The notes beneath the pieces are model-generated. The model saw only the letters and a list, made by a program, of their open reading frames with translations, was not told where the DNA came from and made no database searches. Positions 7,858 to 15,319 of a DNA stretch of 26,892 nt are shown here, one piece after another. Location of the stretch: positions 1 to 26,892 of the forward strand of contig JAGOGF010000023.1 in assembly GCA_017996845.1 (NCBI GenBank). Reading direction: 5' to 3'. The position numbers were made by a program, and so were the translations under genes. Numbering within the stretch: the stretch's first letter is position 1; each line of letters opens with the position of its first letter. The stretch comes from Butyrivibrio sp. GTDB lineage: Bacteria; Bacillota_A; Clostridia; Lachnospirales; Lachnospiraceae.

Positions 7858-8820
7858 ATGGGTTTTTTCTCAGAGTTGAAAAGCGATCTGTCCTCAGCAG
7901 TGAATACGATTTCACCTAAGGATGAGGATGAAATGAGTCCTGCTGAAAATCATTCGGAAACACAGGAATCAGGAATGGCTGAGGAAGTGGATCTTGACAG
8001 TATGCTCAATCGCCTTGACAATATCAAATTGAATGATAATTTCGAGACAGAGCAGGAAGAAAAGGATAATATTTCTGACTCCGAATTCGTATCAGAGACA
8101 CAACAGGAGAAGACAACTGCAGCAGAAGAAGAACCGCAGAGCAGTTATGAAAATACCGTGCAGGATGATTTTACTTCTGAATTTGGTATTTCATTTGAGA
8201 AGGAAGAAACAGAGGAAAAAGCAGGAGATGAAGTGGTTCAGGATGCAATCAGTGCGCTTGAAGCTATGCAGGCAGATTCTGCAGATCGGGTGGATCCGGT
8301 TCAGGAAGAAAATAGAGAGAATCATGGGGGTAATGATATGATGGAAACACTTCAGGCAGCAACAGATGAAACAGCATCAATAACAGGTGGAATGGTAATT
8401 AATGGAGATATTCAGACAACCGGATCACTTGATTTGCTTGGCAAAGTTGTCGGGAATGTTACAGTATATGGCAAAATGAATGTGAATGGAGAAGTTGAAG
8501 GCGATTCTACTGCTGCTGAAGTTTATGCTGAATCAGCAAGAATCACAGGAGACATTCACAGTCAGGGTTCTGTAAAAATCGGGCAGAGTACAGTCATTAT
8601 CGGAAACATTTTTGCCAACAGTGCAGTGATTGCAGGAGCTATAAAGGGTGATATTGATGTACATGGCCCGGTTGTTTTGGATACAACAGCAATTGTTATG
8701 GGAAATATCAGGTCCCAGTCGGTCCAGATCAATAATGGCGCTGTGATTGAAGGTATGTGTTCACAGGTATACGCTGAAGTAAATCCTTCTGCATTTTTTG
8801 AAGAATTGAGAAAGAAATAA
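7858..8820 (+). CDS. Bactofilin with long acidic N-terminal arm
   Basis: A 320-residue polymer-forming cytoskeletal protein. Residues about 171-302 are the bactofilin core, a right-handed beta-helix with short hydrophobic-Gly turns: GGMVINGDIQTTGSLDLLG, GKMNVNGEVEGD, ARITGDIHSQGSVKIG, and GAIKGDIDVHGPVVL. Residues 20-165 are an acidic, low-complexity, probably disordered arm rich in Glu, Asp, Gln and Ser, which makes the protein about twice the size of a typical bactofilin. The start is supported by GGGAGG 11 nt upstream. In known systems bactofilins assemble without nucleotide and position cell-wall enzymes, which fits with its partner in the operon, the CE4 deacetylase. At codon 161 an in-frame ATG (8338) follows a G-run and would start translation exactly at the core domain. 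Confidence 0.93.
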   Translation: MGFFSELKSDLSSAVNTISPKDEDEMSPAENHSETQESGMAEEVDLDSMLNRLDNIKLNDNFETEQEEKDNISDSEFVSETQQEKTTAAEEEPQSSYENTVQDDFTSEFGISFEKEETEEKAGDEVVQDAISALEAMQADSADRVDPVQEENRENHGGNDMMETLQAATDETASITGGMVINGDIQTTGSLDLLGKVVGNVTVYGKMNVNGEVEGDSTAAEVYAESARITGDIHSQGSVKIGQSTVIIGNIFANSAVIAGAIKGDIDVHGPVVLDTTAIVMGNIRSQSVQINNGAVIEGMCSQVYAEVNPSAFFEELRKK

Positions 8821-8848
8821 GCATATGTTATTTGGAAGCGCTATCTTA

Positions 8849-8876
8849 TTTAAGAAGAATTGTTTCTATGTATAAT
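8849..8876 (+). promoter_or_regulatory. Possible promoter for the pyrH operon
   Basis: A perfect TATAAT at 8871-8876 preceded by TG lies about 50 nt upstream of the pyrH start. The -35 box is poor (TTTAAG at 8849-8854, spacing 16). No terminator separates this gene from the bactofilin gene, so read-through is also possible. Confidence 0.45.
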
Positions 8877-8927
8877 CTAAAATAACTGCTTCAGAGAATA
8901 AAAAACAGTTGCAGCATGAGGTATAAA

Positions 8928-9623
8928 ATGAGAATTTTATTAAAACTGAGCGGAGAAGCTCTTGCAGGTGACAAGAAAACCGGATTTGACGAACCGACTG
9001 TCCGGAAAGTTGCTTTACAGGTAAAGCAGCTGATGGATGCGGGTACCGAGGTTGGAATTGTAATTGGTGGCGGAAACTTCTGGAGAGGCCGTACAAGCGA
9101 AAATATTGACAGAGTCAAGGCAGATCAGATTGGCATGTTGGCTACGGTTATGAACTGCATTTATGTATCAGAAATCTTCCGCAGTGAAGGCATGATGACC
9201 AATATTCTGACACCTTTTGAATGCGGCGCTTTTACCAAGCTTTTTTCAAAGGACAGAGCAAATAAATACTTTGCCAAAAATATGGTTGTTTTTTTTGCAG
9301 GCGGTACAGGACATCCCTATTTCTCAACAGATACGGGAGTTGTACTGCGGGCGGTTGAGGTCGAGGCAGATGTGATTCTTCTTGCGAAGGCAATTGACGG
9401 GGTATATGACAGTGATCCTGCCCAAAATCCTGAAGCAAAACGGTATGATCAGATTACGATTGATGAAGTAATCAGCAGAAATCTGCAGGTAGTAGATATG
9501 ACTGCCTCTATTCTGGCAAGAGACAATCGCATGCCGATGCGTGTATTTGCACTTCAGGAAGAAGACAGTATTGTGAAAGCAGCTACCGGTAACTTTAACG
9601 GAACAACGGTTACAACAGATTGA
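8928..9623 (+). CDS. pyrH: UMP kinase
   Basis: Phosphorylates UMP to UDP with ATP in pyrimidine nucleotide synthesis; it is a hexameric cytosolic enzyme of the amino-acid-kinase fold. From the chosen start the protein is 231 residues, normal for the family. Motifs are KLSGEAL near the N-terminus, GIVIGGGNFWRG (nucleotide and phosphate loop), GTGHPYFSTDT (GTGnP-type UMP/ATP loop) and AKAIDGVYDSDP (ATP site). I prefer the ATG at 8928 to the in-frame ATG at 8916 because GAGG (8918-8921) overlaps the earlier ATG and is correctly spaced for 8928, giving MRILLKLSGEAL. It leads the housekeeping operon, and frr follows after 27 nt. rpsB and tsf, which often precede pyrH in Bacillota, are absent. Confidence 0.97.
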   Translation: MRILLKLSGEALAGDKKTGFDEPTVRKVALQVKQLMDAGTEVGIVIGGGNFWRGRTSENIDRVKADQIGMLATVMNCIYVSEIFRSEGMMTNILTPFECGAFTKLFSKDRANKYFAKNMVVFFAGGTGHPYFSTDTGVVLRAVEVEADVILLAKAIDGVYDSDPAQNPEAKRYDQITIDEVISRNLQVVDMTASILARDNRMPMRVFALQEEDSIVKAATGNFNGTTVTTD

Positions 9624-9650
9624 AGACACCCGTCTGAAGAGAGGTATACT

Positions 9651-10202
9651 ATGAACGATAAATTAAAGACATATGAAGAAAAAATGAAAAAGGCTTTTGA
9701 TTTTTTATGTGAAGATCTTTCTGCAATTCGTGCAGGCAGAGCAAATCCGCATGTACTGGATAAGCTCCGTGTTGACTACTATGGAACACCGACTCCGATT
9801 CAGCAGGTTGGCAATTTATCCGTACCGGAAGCAAGAATCATTCAGATCGTACCGTGGGATAAGAGTTTACTCAAAGAAGTTGAAAAGGCAATTCTGGCAT
9901 CGGACGTTGGAATTACCCCTTCAAACGATGGCACAATGATTCGTCTGGTATTTCCGGAACTGACTGAAGAGCGCAGAAAACAGCTGGCAAAAGATATTAA
10001 GAAAAAAGGCGAGGATGCAAAGATTGCGGTTCGGAATATTCGTCGTGACGGCAATGATGAATTTAAGAAACTGAAGGGATCTGATGTTTCGGAAGATGAA
10101 ATCAGTGAACTGGAAGATGAACTGCAGAAACTTACAGATAAGTATGTTAAGGAAATGGATGCAGCGGTAGAAGAAAAATCAAAAGAGATCATGAAGGTCT
10201 GA
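9651..10202 (+). CDS. frr: Ribosome recycling factor
   Basis: Releases 70S ribosomes from mRNA after termination, together with EF-G. At 183 residues it is of canonical length (about 185). The family signature is clear: a helical start (MKKAFDFLCEDLSAIRAGRA), then VDYYGTPTPIQQVGNLSVPE in the small beta domain, and the long helical arm with TEERRKQLAKDIKKKGEDAK and VRNIRRDGND. GAGAGGT lies upstream of the ATG. It sits between pyrH and uppS, the usual bacterial order, and is separated from uppS by only 4 nt. Confidence 0.98.
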   Translation: MNDKLKTYEEKMKKAFDFLCEDLSAIRAGRANPHVLDKLRVDYYGTPTPIQQVGNLSVPEARIIQIVPWDKSLLKEVEKAILASDVGITPSNDGTMIRLVFPELTEERRKQLAKDIKKKGEDAKIAVRNIRRDGNDEFKKLKGSDVSEDEISELEDELQKLTDKYVKEMDAAVEEKSKEIMKV

Positions 10203-10206
10203 AATT

Positions 10207-10935
10207 ATGGCAGATGAAAAAAGAATTCCCGCACATGTTGCAATTATTCTGGATGGCAATGGCAGATGGGCAAAAGCAAAAGGAATGCCCAGAAACTATG
10301 GACACCTGCAGGGAGCAAAAGCAGTAGAAGATATTCTGGTAGATGCAAGGGATCTTGGAATCAAATATCTGACGGTGTATGCTTTTTCTACAGAAAACTG
10401 GAACAGACCGGAAAAAGAAGTTTCTGCGCTTATGACACTTCTTCAGAACTATCTGAAGACCAGTATCAAAAAGTCTATGAAAAATAACGTACGATGCCGG
10501 GTAATTGGTGAAAAATCCAGACTTTCAGCTGATATTCAGAAGGCAATACAGGATCTGGAAGAAACGACGGCTGGCAATACGGGACTTACCTTTACAATTG
10601 CCATAAATTACGGCAGCAGAGATGAAATTACGCGTGCTGTTCGGAAAGTGGCAGAAAAATGCGTTTCTGGCAAGCTTCTTCCGGATGCGATTACAGAAGC
10701 ATCAATTGAACAGGAACTGGATACGGCATATCTTCCGGATCCTGATCTGCTCATCAGAACATGCGGAGAGCAGCGGATATCCAATTTCCTGCTTTGGCAG
10801 TGTGCCTATACTGAGTTTTATTATACAGACATTGCATGGCCTGATTTTAATAAAGCAGAACTTGAAAAAGCAATTGCAGCATATGGAAGGCGTGACCGGA
10901 AATATGGCGGATTGGAACAGGATGACAAAGAATAA
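10207..10935 (+). CDS. uppS: Isoprenyl transferase (undecaprenyl diphosphate synthase)
   Basis: Cis-prenyltransferase that extends FPP with IPP to make undecaprenyl diphosphate, the lipid carrier for wall polymers. It is 242 residues and cytosolic or membrane-associated. Motifs in order: ILDGNGRWAKAKGMPRNYGH with catalytic D16, then YAFSTENWNRPEKEV, then the C-terminal IPP/Mg site DPDLLIRTCGEQRISNFLLW. The usual Ser in RTSGE is Cys here (RTCGE), an uncommon but conservative change. It begins 4 nt after the frr stop, which implies translational coupling. The lipid-synthesis genes cdsA and dxr follow. Confidence 0.97.
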   Translation: MADEKRIPAHVAIILDGNGRWAKAKGMPRNYGHLQGAKAVEDILVDARDLGIKYLTVYAFSTENWNRPEKEVSALMTLLQNYLKTSIKKSMKNNVRCRVIGEKSRLSADIQKAIQDLEETTAGNTGLTFTIAINYGSRDEITRAVRKVAEKCVSGKLLPDAITEASIEQELDTAYLPDPDLLIRTCGEQRISNFLLWQCAYTEFYYTDIAWPDFNKAELEKAIAAYGRRDRKYGGLEQDDKE

Positions 10936-10955
10936 TTCCGGGATGGTAATGTGAT

Positions 10956-11774
10956 TTGAAAACAAGAGTAATGAGCAGTATAGCAATCGGTGTGATCCTT
11001 CTTGTGGTACTTTTATGCGGTGGTTATGTTATGGCAGCGGTTTTACTGATACTGTCGATGATCGCTTATTTTGAACTGATGCGTGCAACAGGGGTGCATC
11101 AGGCAGGGAAAAAATGCAGTGGGATCGAAATGGCAGGTTATATTGGCATCATACTTCATTATGGTCTGATGCTTTTTATGGGAAGAGACATTCGCTTTTT
11201 CGGAATTTCCATTCTGTTTGTTTTCTTTGCGGTTATGATTGTATATGTTCTTACTTTCCCAAAATATCAGGCGCAGCAGGCTATGGCAGTAATTTTTTCT
11301 TTTTTGTATGCACCGGTTATGTTATCTTTTATCTATCTGCTTCGAATCGGAAACTACGGACAATATATTGTCTGGGTACCGTTTGTCGCATGGATATGTG
11401 ATACTTTTGCATATCTTGCAGGACGTGCATTCGGCAGGCATAAGCTTTGCCCCAAACTTTCACCGAAGAAAACAGTAGAAGGTGCAATCGGTGGTGTTGT
11501 AGGGTCAGTAGCGGCCGGCGCCATATTTGGTACCGTGTTGTCCAATGCGGCTACTCATAATCCGGATATGATCTGGATGTTTATGATTATTACCCTGGTT
11601 GCAGGTGTGATTTCTCAAATTGGAGATCTGGCAGCATCGGGGATTAAAAGAGATCATCAGATTAAAGATTACGGGAATCTGATTCCCGGGCATGGCGGAA
11701 TCATGGACCGATTCGACAGTGTTATTTTTGTTACGCCGATGGTTTATCTGCTTGCAGTATTTTTTATCAAATAA
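10956..11774 (+). CDS. cdsA: Phosphatidate cytidylyltransferase
   Basis: Makes CDP-diacylglycerol from phosphatidic acid and CTP, the branch point of phospholipid synthesis. It is 272 residues with about 7-8 membrane spans. The C-terminal CDP-alcohol signature is visible: GIKRDHQIKDYGNLIPGHGG followed by MDRFDS. Before it are DTFAYLAGRAFGRHKLCPKL and SPKKTVEGAIGG, both conserved. The start is taken as TTG at 10956, giving the MKTR start typical of the family. The alternative ATG at 10971 would remove the conserved KTR, and the ribosome binding site for the TTG is weak (GGATGG at 10941-10946). Confidence 0.95.
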   Translation: MKTRVMSSIAIGVILLVVLLCGGYVMAAVLLILSMIAYFELMRATGVHQAGKKCSGIEMAGYIGIILHYGLMLFMGRDIRFFGISILFVFFAVMIVYVLTFPKYQAQQAMAVIFSFLYAPVMLSFIYLLRIGNYGQYIVWVPFVAWICDTFAYLAGRAFGRHKLCPKLSPKKTVEGAIGGVVGSVAAGAIFGTVLSNAATHNPDMIWMFMIITLVAGVISQIGDLAASGIKRDHQIKDYGNLIPGHGGIMDRFDSVIFVTPMVYLLAVFFIK

Positions 11775-11833
11775 GACGGTCCTTTCATATCTTTTGGGGA
11801 AAATAATTACGATATGTTCATCTGAAAATTATC

Positions 11834-11858
11834 ATGCCGGTGCAAAATGCATCGGCAT
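11834..11858 (+). other. Intergenic hairpin between cdsA and dxr
   Basis: ATGCCGGTGCA (11834-11844) pairs with TGCATCGGCAT (11848-11858) as an 11-bp stem with one G-U pair and an AAA loop. There is no T run, so it is not a classical terminator. It could be an mRNA processing or stability element within the operon, or simply a chance palindrome. The 158-nt gap around it is the longest inside the housekeeping run. Confidence 0.5.
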
Positions 11859-11932
11859 CTTTGCATCAATACTGATAAAATGAGAATATCCTGTAACGGG
11901 GTACAAACAGACAGAAACGGAGAGAATCATAA

Positions 11933-13081
11933 ATGGGAAGAAAAATCATCCTTTTGGGTTCAACAGGATCAATTGGAACACAGACACTTGATGTTGTGAG
12001 AAATAATGCGGAACTTGAAATTATCGGACTGGCCGCAAACAGAAATGTTTCCTTGCTGGAACAGCAGATCCGGGAATTTCATCCGCAATATGCGGCAATG
12101 TTTGATCCTGCCGCAGCGCAGGAACTCAAAGTAAAAGTTGCAGATCTTCCGGTTAAAGTATATGCGGGTATGGAAGGCTTGATGGAACTGGTTACCGTTT
12201 CGCAGGCAGACACGGTATTAACTGCAGTTGTGGGGATGATCGGAATTCGGCCGACAATTGCAGCGATAAAAAGTGGAAAAGATATTGCGCTTGCCAATAA
12301 GGAAACACTTGTGACCGCAGGGCATCTGATTATGCCGCTTGCGGCAGAGCATAAAGTGAAAATTCTTCCGGTAGACAGTGAGCACAGTGCAATTTTTCAA
12401 TCACTAAACGGAGAACCCCAAAGAAAGCTTGAAAAAATTCTGCTGACAGCCTCCGGAGGTCCTTTCCGCGGAATGAGCAGGCAGCAGCTTGAGTCAATTA
12501 CGGTGAAAGAGGCATTAAACCATCCGAACTGGTCAATGGGACCGAAAGTGACAATTGATTCCGCATCGCTTGTCAATAAAGGGCTGGAAGTAATGGAGGC
12601 AAGATGGCTGTTTGATGTCAGACTGGACCAGATTCAGGTCGTTGTTCAGCCGCAAAGCATCATTCATTCTATGGTTCAGTATTGTGATGGCGCAGTAATT
12701 GCGCAGCTTGGCATACCGGATATGAAACTACCGATTCAGTATGCACTTTTTTATCCGGATCGTATGCCAATGACAGAAGAGCGCCTTGATTTCTGGAAAC
12801 TTGGCAGTATTACTTTTGAAAAACCAGACACGGATACGTTTAAAGGACTTGACCTTGCATATCAGGCAGCACGGGTTGGCGGCAGTATGCCAACAGTATT
12901 GAATGCGGCAAATGAAATGGCAGTACAGCATTTTCTTTCAGGAAAGATTCGCTTTCTGGAAATTTATGATATGATTCTGGATGCGATGGAACATCATCAA
13001 ACGATAGATAATCCGGATATGGAACAAATTCTTGGGTCAGAACAGGAAACCTATGAGTACCTGCAGTCCAAAAACTATTAA
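11933..13081 (+). CDS. dxr: 1-deoxy-D-xylulose 5-phosphate reductoisomerase
   Basis: Converts DXP to 2-C-methyl-D-erythritol 4-phosphate with NADPH, the first committed step of the MEP isoprenoid pathway. It is 382 residues, normal length. The Rossmann start is ILLGSTGSIGTQTLDVV. Next come ALANKETLVTAG, the metal and substrate site PVDSEHSAIFQSL, TASGGPFRG, and the conserved block NHPNWSMGPKVTIDSASLVN, followed by KGLEVMEARWLF. IHSMVQYCDGAVIAQLGIPD forms the distal part of the catalytic domain. A CGGAGAG site precedes the ATG. It provides precursors for UppS, encoded two genes upstream, and shares its pathway with ispG, two genes downstream. Confidence 0.98.
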   Translation: MGRKIILLGSTGSIGTQTLDVVRNNAELEIIGLAANRNVSLLEQQIREFHPQYAAMFDPAAAQELKVKVADLPVKVYAGMEGLMELVTVSQADTVLTAVVGMIGIRPTIAAIKSGKDIALANKETLVTAGHLIMPLAAEHKVKILPVDSEHSAIFQSLNGEPQRKLEKILLTASGGPFRGMSRQQLESITVKEALNHPNWSMGPKVTIDSASLVNKGLEVMEARWLFDVRLDQIQVVVQPQSIIHSMVQYCDGAVIAQLGIPDMKLPIQYALFYPDRMPMTEERLDFWKLGSITFEKPDTDTFKGLDLAYQAARVGGSMPTVLNAANEMAVQHFLSGKIRFLEIYDMILDAMEHHQTIDNPDMEQILGSEQETYEYLQSKNY

Positions 13082-13121
13082 AGTATATTGCATTCAGGTT
13101 ATTTGGAAGAAAGGATCAGAT

Positions 13122-14177
13122 TTGATTATCAGTATTATTATTTTTTTTATTATTTTCGGGGTGCTGGTGATTTCTCATGAGGGAGGACACTTTCTGATTG
13201 CAAAGGCAAACGGAATACGGGTAAATGAGTTTTCCGTCGGAATGGGTCCTGAACTGTTTAAAAAGCAAAAAGGCGAGACACTTTATACCATACGGCTTTT
13301 GCCGATTGGCGGTGCCTGTATATTTGACGGTATGGATGGTCTGCAGGAAGAAAAAGGAACGCAGGATGAACATTCTTTTCAGAAGGCAAAGGTCTGGTCC
13401 AGAATTGCAACGGTTCTTGCGGGACCTTTCTTTAATTTCCTGACAGCATATCTGATGGCACTTGTTGTAACGGGATTTTCTGTATGGGATTTTCCGGTTG
13501 TTTCTGAAGTGATGGATCATTCAGCGGCACAGGAAGCCGGCCTTCAGCAGGGAGATACGATTCTGTCCATGAACGGCGAAACGACTCATATGGCGCAGGA
13601 AGCAACGCTGATCTCACAGCTAAACAGTGATGGAAATGCACTTGATCTTGTATATCAACGGGGAGAAAGCCAATATGAAACGAAGCTGACTCCGAAATAC
13701 AGTGATAAAGATAAAAGATATTATATGGGAGTGTATATCGGTAAAGCTGGAAAAGTAACCGGAGCGAAAATCATTCCATATGCCGGCTATACGGTAGAAT
13801 ATTATCTGAAAGCAACCTATAAAAGTCTGATCATGCTGGTAGAGGGAAAACTTGGCAAAGACAGCATATCTGGTCCTGTCGGGATGGTCAAAATGGTCGA
13901 CGATACATATGAAGAGGCAAAACCATATGGACTCCCTTCTGTGGTACTGACGATGCTCGATCTGGCACTTTTGTTATCGGTCAATCTTGGGGTGATGAAT
14001 CTTCTGCCGATTCCGGCTCTTGATGGAGGCAGGCTGGTGTTTCTGCTGCTCGAAGTAATAAGAGGAAAACCGGTCCCGCCCGAAAAAGAAGGACTGGTAC
14101 ATCTGGCAGGAATGGTTGCACTAATGGTACTGATGGTATTTGTAATGTTTAATGATATTACCAAATTTTTGAAGTAA
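13122..14177 (+). CDS. rseP: Site-2 intramembrane metalloprotease RseP/RasP
   Basis: Zinc intramembrane protease (M50) that cleaves membrane anti-sigma factors and leftover signal peptides. It is 351 residues from the TTG at 13122, which has AAGGA about 6 nt upstream. The longer in-frame ATG at 13032 lies inside dxr and would add a non-hydrophobic extension, so I reject it. The zinc motif is HEGGH in the first span (ISHEGGHFLIAKANG); the third position is Gly rather than the common Leu. VSEVMDHSAAQEAGLQQGD marks a single PDZ domain. The third zinc ligand region is NLLPIPALDGGRL in a late membrane span. Two more C-terminal hydrophobic segments complete the usual four-span topology. Confidence 0.95.
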   Translation: MIISIIIFFIIFGVLVISHEGGHFLIAKANGIRVNEFSVGMGPELFKKQKGETLYTIRLLPIGGACIFDGMDGLQEEKGTQDEHSFQKAKVWSRIATVLAGPFFNFLTAYLMALVVTGFSVWDFPVVSEVMDHSAAQEAGLQQGDTILSMNGETTHMAQEATLISQLNSDGNALDLVYQRGESQYETKLTPKYSDKDKRYYMGVYIGKAGKVTGAKIIPYAGYTVEYYLKATYKSLIMLVEGKLGKDSISGPVGMVKMVDDTYEEAKPYGLPSVVLTMLDLALLLSVNLGVMNLLPIPALDGGRLVFLLLEVIRGKPVPPEKEGLVHLAGMVALMVLMVFVMFNDITKFLK

Positions 14178-14234
14178 CATGGCACCTTTGAACGGGAAGA
14201 ACAGACATGTTTCGGGTGCGGAATGGGGGAAAAT

Positions 14235-15293
14235 ATGGCATACAGAGATCATACAAAGACGGTTCAGATAGGCAATAAAATAATCGGAGGCGGAAATCCG
14301 GTTTTGATTCAGTCAATGACCAATACCAGAACGGAAGATGTAGAGGGCTGCGTCAGACAGATTCTGCGGCTGGAAAAGGCAGGTTGTGATATCGTGCGCT
14401 GTACCTGTCCGACACAGGAAGCAGCAGAGGCGATCGGGCAGATTAAGAAACAGATTCACATACCTCTTGTTGCAGATATTCATTTTGATTACAGGATGGC
14501 AATTGCTGCAATTCAAAACGGTGCAGATAAAATAAGAATCAATCCCGGAAATATCGGCTCAAGAGATAAAATTGAAGCTGTTGTATCAGCCGCAAGAGAG
14601 CGGAATATTCCGATTCGGGTGGGTGTCAACAGCGGATCACTGGAAAAGGATCTTTTGGAAAAATACGGCGGAGTAACGGCGCAGGGACTGGTTGAAAGCG
14701 CACTTGATAAGGTTCATATTGTGGAAGACTGCGGTTATGACAATATGGTCATCAGTATCAAATCCTCCAATGTAATGTTATGTGTAAAGGCACATGAACT
14801 TCTGGCTGAAAAAACTGACTATCCGCTTCATGTAGGAATAACAGAAGCAGGAACGGTATACGGCGGTAATATCAAATCATCGGTCGGACTGGGAATTATT
14901 CTTAATGAAGGGATCGGAGATACGATCAGGGTATCGCTTTCCGGAGATCCGGTTGAAGAAATTAAAACTGCAAAACTGATATTAAAAACACTTGGCCTTC
15001 GAAAGGGCGGGATTGAAGTGATCGCCTGTCCTACCTGCGGCAGAACCAGAATTGATCTGATCGGTCTTGCCAGTCAGGTAGAAACGATGGTACAGGAGTA
15101 TCCGCTGGACATTAAGGTGGCTGTTATGGGGTGTGCGGTTAATGGTCCTGGCGAAGCGCGTGAAGCAGATATTGGAATTGCAGGAGGCGATGGCGAAGGC
15201 CTTTTGATCAGCCATGGAGAAATCATTCGCAAGATTCCGGAAGATCAGCTTCTTTCTGTACTGAAGGATGAACTGGATCACTGGAAAGCATAA
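14235..15293 (+). CDS. ispG: 4-hydroxy-3-methylbut-2-enyl diphosphate synthase (flavodoxin/ferredoxin-dependent)
   Basis: [4Fe-4S] enzyme of the MEP pathway that converts MEcPP to HMBPP. The protein is 352 residues. The TIM-barrel start is [19 protein letters not shown], followed by [34 protein letters not shown] and [16 protein letters not shown]. The cluster ligands are in [11 protein letters not shown] and [15 protein letters not shown], with the conserved Glu in GEARE. The ATG at 14235 is preferred over the in-frame ATG at 14223 because GGGGGA (14225-14230) can act as its ribosome binding site, although spacing is short. It occupies the place where many Bacillota carry proS between rseP and polC. 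Confidence 0.97.
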   Translation: MAYRDHTKTVQIGNKIIGGGNPVLIQSMTNTRTEDVEGCVRQILRLEKAGCDIVRCTCPTQEAAEAIGQIKKQIHIPLVADIHFDYRMAIAAIQNGADKIRINPGNIGSRDKIEAVVSAARERNIPIRVGVNSGSLEKDLLEKYGGVTAQGLVESALDKVHIVEDCGYDNMVISIKSSNVMLCVKAHELLAEKTDYPLHVGITEAGTVYGGNIKSSVGLGIILNEGIGDTIRVSLSGDPVEEIKTAKLILKTLGLRKGGIEVIACPTCGRTRIDLIGLASQVETMVQEYPLDIKVAVMGCAVNGPGEAREADIGIAGGDGEGLLISHGEIIRKIPEDQLLSVLKDELDHWKA

Positions 15294-15319
15294 AACAAAA
15301 GTAAGGGGTTCCGGAACAG

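Noticed and set aside
11834..11858. Terminator between cdsA and dxr
   Set aside because: The stem is strong but is followed by CTTTGCATC, not a T run.
13032..13121. Longer rseP start at 13032, inside dxr
   Set aside because: It would add 30 non-hydrophobic residues before the first span and overlap dxr by 50 nt. TTG at 13122 has a good ribosome binding site and the right N-terminus.
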